A DNA stretch of 19,618 nt, from positions 1 to 19,618 of the forward strand of contig USCV01000029.1 of the NCBI GenBank assembly GCA_900553225.1, in the 5' to 3' direction. The DNA is from an uncultured Clostridium sp. (GTDB taxonomy: Bacteria > Bacillota > Clostridia > TANB77 > CAG-508). A program made the translations under genes and the position numbers. The notes below the pieces were generated by a model that saw only the letters and a list, made by a program, of their open reading frames with translations, was not told the DNA's origin and did not search any database. How positions within the stretch are numbered: position 1 is the stretch's first letter; the number at the start of each line of letters is the position of its first letter. Below, one piece after another: positions 15,691 to 19,618 of this stretch.

Positions 15691-18015
15691 ATGAGTGAAG
15701 CAAAAAATGAAATAACAGGACTATCTGATAAAGATGTAGAAGAGCAAATACAAAAAGGAAATATAAATAAATTGCCAAAAGATAATTTAAAAACAAATAA
15801 ACAAATTATTTTTGACAATGTTTTTACACTATTTAATTTATATAATTTTATCATTGCACTATTTTTAATTTATGTAAAAGCATATACAAACGTATTTTTC
15901 TTTCTAATTATAACAATTAATGTATTAATAGGAATAGTCCAAGAAATTCATGGTAGAAATTTAGTAAAAAAATTAACTATTTTAAATAAATCTAAAACAA
16001 CAGTTATTAGAAATGGAAAGGAAATAAAACTAGATACAGACGAAATTGTTTTAGGAGATATTATTATAATAAAACAAGGAGATCAGATTCCATCTGATTC
16101 TTACATTGTAAATGGAGAAATTGAAGTAAATGAAGCATTACTTACCGGGGAAACTGACGTTATTTTTAAACAAAAAAGTGACAAATTACTCTCAGGAAGC
16201 TATGCGGTAAGTGGAAGATGTTATGCAAAAGTTGAAAAGGTTGGAGCTGATAATTTTGCAAATAAAATTATAGATTCAGCTAAAAAACAAAAAGAAAATA
16301 ATTCAGAACTAATAAATTCTATGAAAAAAGTTACTAGATTTACAAGCTTTGTAATAATTCCGATTGGAATAATATTATTTGTACAAGCATATATTACAAG
16401 ACAATCAGACTTTACAACATCTGTTATTGCAACATCTGCCGCATTACTTGGAATGTTACCAAAAGGACTTGTATTATTAATTACAATAGCCTTAGAATCA
16501 GGAGTAATTAAATTGTCTAAAAAACAAGTACTAGTACAAGAATTATATAGTATGGAATCATTAGCACATATTGATACAATTTGTTTAGATAAAACAGGAA
16601 CAATTACGACTGGAAAGATGAAAGTATCTGAAATCAAAATGTATGATGAAAAGATATTACCAAAAGATTTTAACGAAATGATGATAGCTTTTGTAAATGA
16701 AATGGAAGACAGTAACAGTACATTTAAAGCATTACAAAATCATTTTAAGGGTAGTACAATTTATGAAAAGGAAGATAATATTTCTTTCTCATCTGAAAGA
16801 AAATGGAGTTCTATATCTTTTAAAAATCTTGGCTCGATTGTAGTTGGAGCTCCAGAAAGATTGTTCGAAAAATCAAATGAAGATATACCAGATAGAATAA
16901 TAGAATTACAAAAGCATGGAAAGAGAGTATTAAGCATTGCATACAGTGATAAAACAATATCAGAACCTGAATTACCAATGCTCAAAATTGTTGCTTCAGT
17001 AATATTAGAAGATCCATTAAGAAAAAATGCAAAGGAAATGCTTGGATACTTTAAACTACAAGGTATTGATGTAAAAATAATTTCAGGAGATAATGAACTT
17101 ACAGTATCTAATATAGCAAAAACAGCAGGTCTTGAAAGCTATGATTCTTATATAGATTTATCAACTATAAAAAATGATGATGAAATAAAAGATTTGGTTA
17201 ATAAATATAGCATTTTTGCAAGAGTACTACCGCACCAAAAGAGCATTATTGTAAAGGCACTACAAGAAAAAGGACACAAAGTTGCAATGACAGGAGATGG
17301 AGTAAACGATGTAATTGCCTTAAAAGAAGCGGATTGCAGTATCACACTTCCAGATGCAACGGATAGTGCAAAACAAGTATCTCAAATAGTATTGCTTAAT
17401 TCCGATTTTAGTATATTAAAAGATGTATTAATGGAAGGCAGGAGAGTTGTTAATAATATAACAAATGTTGCAAAAATATTCTTTATTAAAACTATATATA
17501 CAGTGTTATTATCAATATTTTGCTTTTTAACTAATATGGAGTTTCCATTCATACCAATTCAAATAACACTTATTGATTTAGCAATCGAAGCATACACATC
17601 ATTCTTTATAACTTTTGAAAAGAATGAAAAAAAGATAAAAGGAACATTTTTGAAAACAGCTTTAACAAATGCTCTACCATTTGCTTTGGTAATAATGCTA
17701 AATATTGTATTTTTAACTGTTATGGGAACTAGATTTGGAATAGAATATAGTAGTTTAAAAACAATGATGTATTTATTAATTGGTTTTGTAAGTATTCTAG
17801 CTGTACAAGAAGTATGTACTCCATTTAATAAAATTCATGCATTTTTATTTAGCACAACAGCTGTTGGATTTTATACTGCGGTATTATTATTTCATAATAT
17901 TTTAAAAGTGGATTTAATAGATAATAAAGCATTAATTATAACAGGAATTTCAGCTATTATAAGTTATGTATTGATTAATATAAAAAGAGTTATTTATAAA
18001 AAAATATTTAATTAA
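15691..18015 (+). CDS. P-type cation-translocating ATPase (HAD-IC family, CtpE-like)
   Basis: A 774-aa membrane ion pump. Motifs in order: actuator-domain LTGET (TGE at 152-154), M4 motif LPKGLVLL (Pro257-Leu260), phosphorylation motif DKTGTIT (Asp300), and hinge MTGDGVNDVIALKEA (534-540). About two helices lie before the actuator domain, two between it and the P domain, and six at the C-terminus. No N-terminal metal-binding domain or CPC motif is present, so it is not a P1B heavy-metal pump. The organisation resembles P2-like pumps of the CtpE type, linked to Ca2+ in mycobacteria (family knowledge). Lys258 replaces the Glu of the usual PEGL ion-binding turn, while M6 carries LIDLAIEAYTSF with Asp and Glu, so the transported ion is uncertain. 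GAAAGGGGA lies about 10 bases before ATG. It is second in the unit with the HRTG protein. Confidence 0.88.
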   Translation: MSEAKNEITGLSDKDVEEQIQKGNINKLPKDNLKTNKQIIFDNVFTLFNLYNFIIALFLIYVKAYTNVFFFLIITINVLIGIVQEIHGRNLVKKLTILNKSKTTVIRNGKEIKLDTDEIVLGDIIIIKQGDQIPSDSYIVNGEIEVNEALLTGETDVIFKQKSDKLLSGSYAVSGRCYAKVEKVGADNFANKIIDSAKKQKENNSELINSMKKVTRFTSFVIIPIGIILFVQAYITRQSDFTTSVIATSAALLGMLPKGLVLLITIALESGVIKLSKKQVLVQELYSMESLAHIDTICLDKTGTITTGKMKVSEIKMYDEKILPKDFNEMMIAFVNEMEDSNSTFKALQNHFKGSTIYEKEDNISFSSERKWSSISFKNLGSIVVGAPERLFEKSNEDIPDRIIELQKHGKRVLSIAYSDKTISEPELPMLKIVASVILEDPLRKNAKEMLGYFKLQGIDVKIISGDNELTVSNIAKTAGLESYDSYIDLSTIKNDDEIKDLVNKYSIFARVLPHQKSIIVKALQEKGHKVAMTGDGVNDVIALKEADCSITLPDATDSAKQVSQIVLLNSDFSILKDVLMEGRRVVNNITNVAKIFFIKTIYTVLLSIFCFLTNMEFPFIPIQITLIDLAIEAYTSFFITFEKNEKKIKGTFLKTALTNALPFALVIMLNIVFLTVMGTRFGIEYSSLKTMMYLLIGFVSILAVQEVCTPFNKIHAFLFSTTAVGFYTAVLLFHNILKVDLIDNKALIITGISAIISYVLINIKRVIYKKIFN

Positions 18016-18034
18016 GAATGAAGCTCACACAAAA

Positions 18035-18077
18035 TAACCTCTATTCATACAATATAAAAAAGTATGATTGGAGGTTA
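18035..18077 (+). promoter_or_regulatory. Long imperfect hairpin/inverted repeat enclosing the peroxiredoxin ribosome binding site
   Basis: TAACCTC (18035-18041) pairs with GAGGTTA (18071-18077), and TCATAC (18045-18050) pairs with GTATGA (18062-18067). T-G and A-T pairs and one T-T mismatch lie between them, so the stem is about 15 pairs with an 11-base loop. The GGAGG at 18070-18074 is in the 3' arm, 8 bases before the ATG. The same DNA holds TACAAT (18048-18053), a possible -10, with CTCACA (18024-18029) 18 bases upstream, so it may instead be an operator over a promoter. A following CTTTT allows weak terminator function for the ATPase unit. Confidence 0.5.
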
Positions 18078-18082
18078 CTTTT

Positions 18083-18256
18083 ATGGACTATGAAATAATG
18101 ATGAACGGAAATGTAAAAATTGGTACATATGCTCCAGAATTTGAAGCACAAACGACAATGGGAAATGTTAAGCTTAGCGACTATAAAGGAAAATGGTTAG
18201 TGCTATTTTCACATCCACGGAGACTTTACCCCCGTAAAGTCTTAATCTTTGGATGA
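18083..18256 (+). pseudogene. Truncated AhpC/TSA-type peroxiredoxin (1-Cys/Prx6-like), N-terminal fragment
   Basis: The first ~45 residues read as a peroxiredoxin: MDYEIMMNG, then IGTYAPEFEAQTTMGNVKLSDYKGKW and LVLFSHP. In intact family members HPGDFTPVC follows, with the peroxidatic cysteine. Here one extra base after HP (18215-18220) shifts the frame and it ends at 18256. In the +1 frame GDFTPV continues (18219-18236), but a stop follows within two codons and the cysteine and remaining ~170 residues are missing. I see no trace of the C-terminal part downstream. It is therefore a broken gene, not a working short protein. ATG 18083 is the start because GGAGG (18070-18074) is spaced for it; the in-frame TTG at 18068 overlaps that site. 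Confidence 0.8.
18221..18242. repeat. Perfect inverted repeat at the peroxiredoxin break point
   Basis: AGACTTTAC (18221-18229) and GTAAAGTCT (18234-18242) flank CCCC. The left arm is genuine peroxiredoxin code (GDFT); the right arm begins where the gene match ends. Confidence 0.75.
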
Positions 18257-18375
18257 ATATATGAAAACGCTTGATATTGCTAATAAAATTCGGTGCCTAA
18301 CAAGTTAGCCTAGAATGGAATAAAAATGGCACAAAATCAATCGTGAGGCAATTGATTAGGAAGATTTTTGAATAA
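18246..18375 (+). pseudogene. Small degenerate gene fragment upstream of the replication-like remnant
   Basis: Two adjoining open stretches look like pieces of one small protein split by a one-base shift. SLDEYMKTLDIANKIRCLTS runs in one frame to a stop at 18306-18308. SLEWNKNGTKSIVRQLIRK, then IFE, runs in another frame from about 18307 to the TAA at 18373-18375. That stop overlaps the next ATG (18375) by one base, as in translationally coupled genes. I do not recognise the family. Coding character is suggested only by amino-acid composition and the overlap. Confidence 0.3.
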
Positions 18376-18817
18376 TGAAAGAATTTAAAGGAGTATGGAT
18401 ACCTTATGAAATATTTATAAATAAAAAATTAACTGATAAAGAAAAGTTTGTTTATTCAATGATTATTTTTTTAAGTAAAGAAAATGAATGTACAATTTCG
18501 AGTGCTTATATAGGCAATTTATAAAATATATGTAATGTACAAGTATCAAGAATAATAAATTCATTAAAGAAAAAGGGATATATAAATACAAAGATTATTT
18601 ATAAAGAAAATTCAAAAGAAATAGCTTTAAGAAAAATACTACCTATTATCAAAAATGATAATACTTATAAACAAATTAATGTTAACCCTATTAACAGAAA
18701 CACTAAAGATATATAAAATATATTAATAAAATAAATAATAAGAATAATTGGAAATTAGAAAATCAAAGAGATTATAGTAATTTTGATTTTAGAACACTTT
18801 ATGCAAATAATTTTTAG
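18375..18817 (+). pseudogene. Decayed winged-helix replication-initiation-like gene from a mobile element
   Basis: Reading from ATG 18375 (AGGAAG 11 bases upstream) gives MKEFKGVWIPYEIFINKKL, then TDKEKFVYSMIIFLSKENE and AYIGNL. A TAA at 18522-18524 interrupts where Leu is expected. The same frame continues with NICNVQVSRIINSLKKKGYI, a recognition-helix and wing pattern, to a stop at 18714-18716. A further stretch in another frame, ending RDYSNFDFRTLYANNF at 18815-18817, may be its C-terminus. The opening GVWIP..I and the helix-turn-helix resemble small phage/ICE/plasmid replication proteins (RepA-N/DnaD-like helix-turn-helix proteins). With one nonsense codon and at least one frameshift it is not functional as read. 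Confidence 0.55.
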
Positions 18818-18847
18818 AAAGGCACTTGCTTTTTCTATGAAAAAACA

Positions 18848-18868
18848 TGTATATCTAATTGATATACA
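18848..18868. repeat. Perfect inverted repeat (8-5-8)
   Basis: TGTATATC (18848-18855) and GATATACA (18861-18868) separated by TAATT. First of three inverted repeats in about 120 bases of non-coding sequence after the replication-like remnant. Confidence 0.6.
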
Positions 18869-18888
18869 CAAAATAAAATGTATATACG

Positions 18889-18907
18889 CTAAAAGCCACG
18901 CTTTTAG
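18889..18907. repeat. Perfect inverted repeat (8-3-8)
   Basis: CTAAAAGC (18889-18896) and GCTTTTAG (18900-18907) around CAC. No T run follows on the + strand, so it is a poor terminator there. Confidence 0.6.
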
Positions 18908-18943
18908 GTTATTAAATTGGGTTAGTATAACTCCCTGTTCCTG

Positions 18944-18968
18944 CAAAATTATCCGATGGATAATTTTG
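18944..18968. promoter_or_regulatory. Operator-like perfect palindrome (11-3-11)
   Basis: CAAAATTATCC (18944-18954) and GGATAATTTTG (18958-18968) around GAT. Its right end overlaps the first three bases of the TTGACA at 18966-18971, so a bound dimeric regulator would cover the -35 box. Confidence 0.6.
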
Positions 18969-18995
18969 ACAGAATAATTGAGTTTATGTTATTAT
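18966..18995 (+). promoter_or_regulatory. Strong extended -10 promoter for the 19035 membrane protein gene
   Basis: A consensus TTGACA (18966-18971), an 18-base spacer, and TATTAT (18990-18995) preceded by TGT, an extended -10 element. The transcript would start near 19002, about 33 bases before the ATG. It is the best promoter match in the window. Confidence 0.7.
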
Positions 18996-19034
18996 AGGAA
19001 TTAGATAAATAGTAATTTGAAAGTGAGATAATTT

Positions 19035-19538
19035 ATGAAGAAATATATATTAAATCCTATTTCATTATTTTTTATAGGTGCTATTTTAGGAATAATAAGC
19101 AAATTATTGGATATACTTTTTGTTGGCAATTTATTTATGATGACACTTGGATATATGTTTTCAGATTTACCAATATGGGTACTATTAGGAATATTGATTT
19201 CGATATATAGTGATACAAGGAAAAAAGCAATGATAAATATATTTCCATTTTGTATAGGAATGCTAATTTCATACTATGTAACAGCAGAATTAACAAATGC
19301 AGTATATAGCTGGAATTTTATCAAAGGTTGGACAATATTTTCTTGTTTATCGCCTTTATTTGCTTATTTTACTTGGAAAACAAAAGAAGAAGGATTATTT
19401 GCCAAATTTATATCAATAGGACTTATTTTAGTAACAATTATTGGAAATTATATACTAGTTAGAACATTTACTATACCAGATTTAATAATAATACCTATAA
19501 TCGTTTACTTCCTATTTATTAAAAAAGTTAAAAGATAA
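19035..19538 (+). CDS. Small multi-pass integral membrane protein of unknown function
   Basis: A 167-aa protein with about five hydrophobic helices: near 7-27, 33-57, 68-90, 97-113 and 121-160, the last long enough to be two. Short charged turns such as SDTRKKAM and TWKTKEEG separate them, and the C-terminus is the basic KKVKR. No catalytic motif is visible. The start MKKYILNPISLFFIGAILGI and the segment SIYSDTRKKAMINIFPFCIGM look like a small uncharacterised membrane family I associate with Clostridia, but I cannot name it with confidence. The ribosome binding site is weak (AAGTGAG). It stands directly behind a strong promoter with an overlapping palindrome, so its expression is probably switched. 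Confidence 0.75.
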   Translation: MKKYILNPISLFFIGAILGIISKLLDILFVGNLFMMTLGYMFSDLPIWVLLGILISIYSDTRKKAMINIFPFCIGMLISYYVTAELTNAVYSWNFIKGWTIFSCLSPLFAYFTWKTKEEGLFAKFISIGLILVTIIGNYILVRTFTIPDLIIIPIIVYFLFIKKVKR

Positions 19539-19592
19539 ATTACAAGTTAGTAATTAGTTAGAAAAATAGTAATTTATATGGAGGATTGAAGT

Positions 19593-19618
19593 ATGGAATT
19601 AAGAGAAGTTACAAAACA
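19593..19618 (+). CDS. Start of a gene cut by the window edge, possibly a GNAT acetyltransferase
   Basis: Only MELREVTK plus two bases are present. GGAGG lies 8 bases before the ATG, so a real gene start is likely. MELREVTK resembles the opening of GNAT N-acetyltransferases of the BltD/spermidine-acetyltransferase type, but eight residues cannot prove this. Confidence 0.4.

Larger units (their letters stand above)
18221..18977. mobile_element. Probable remnant of a decayed mobile element, boundaries uncertain
   Basis: The stretch starts inside a broken peroxiredoxin gene, contains remnants of a replication-like gene and a coupled upstream fragment, and ends in a cluster of inverted repeats. 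No integrase, transposase, terminal repeat pair or target duplication is visible, so the limits are nominal and the call rests on gene content. Confidence 0.3.

Noticed and set aside
16221..16637. A 138-aa minus-strand open frame inside the P-type ATPase gene
   Set aside because: It is antisense to the conserved actuator-to-phosphorylation segment, with no plausible start signal or protein pattern.
18083..18256. A functional short thioredoxin-fold protein
   Set aside because: The frame ends before the catalytic cysteine and most of the fold is missing, so a truncated peroxiredoxin explains it better.
18755..18977. Overlapping 63-aa (minus) and 64-aa (plus) open frames in the non-coding stretch after the replication remnant
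   Set aside because: Both run across the inverted repeats, lack a ribosome binding site and do not look like folded proteins.

Overview
The window is AT-rich chromosomal DNA from a spore-forming clostridial Firmicute. The evidence is strong AGGAGG-type ribosome binding sites, AGA/AAA-rich codon use, a spoIIP gene, a YlbF-family protein, and a recJ / long rel / metallo-beta-lactamase / hisS gene run typical of Clostridia. Most of the window is core chromosome. The only region that looks accessory or decayed is the last ~1.6 kb.

Region 1 (1-4440) is a divergent alpha-glucan cluster. A GH57 branching-enzyme-type gene and a DUF4912 gene with a histone-H1-like lysine tail are read leftward. A GT4 glycosyltransferase of the glycogen-synthase type and a ylbF-like gene are read rightward and end at a clear hairpin terminator. 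The two operons share a 195-bp promoter region containing a 16-bp perfect palindrome. Together the glycosyltransferase (chain elongation) and GH57 enzyme (branching) would make a glycogen-like polymer. DUF4912 is a recurrent partner of unknown role.

Region 2 (4441-5162) is a lone membrane protein with an HEXXH motif, resembling YugP-type zinc metallopeptidases.

Region 3 (5163-12372) starts from a good sigma-A promoter and holds recJ, the bifunctional (p)ppGpp synthetase/hydrolase gene rel, a glyoxalase-II-like MBL hydrolase, hisS and spoIIP. The rel gene is split by a single extra base near 8101-8104.

Region 4 (12373-18015) holds pgi (own promoter and terminator), dtd (own promoter), and a two-gene unit of an unrecognised 370-aa protein with an HRTG motif followed by a P-type ATPase with an unusual PKGL motif in M4.

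Region 5 (18016-19618) begins with a peroxiredoxin gene whose ribosome binding site lies inside a long hairpin. The gene is broken just before the peroxidatic cysteine, at a palindromic junction. Degenerate remnants of a winged-helix replication-initiation-like gene follow, then a cluster of perfect inverted repeats, one of which overlaps the -35 box of a near-consensus extended -10 promoter. That promoter drives a small multi-pass membrane protein gene. The first codons of a possible GNAT acetyltransferase end the window.

There is no CRISPR array, rRNA or tRNA gene that I can see. I found no clearly new multi-gene system. The best leads are the 370-aa HRTG protein, the hairpin over the peroxiredoxin ribosome binding site, the operator-like palindrome at 18944-18968, and the fact that both reading-frame breaks in the window occur in the same 11-base sequence.
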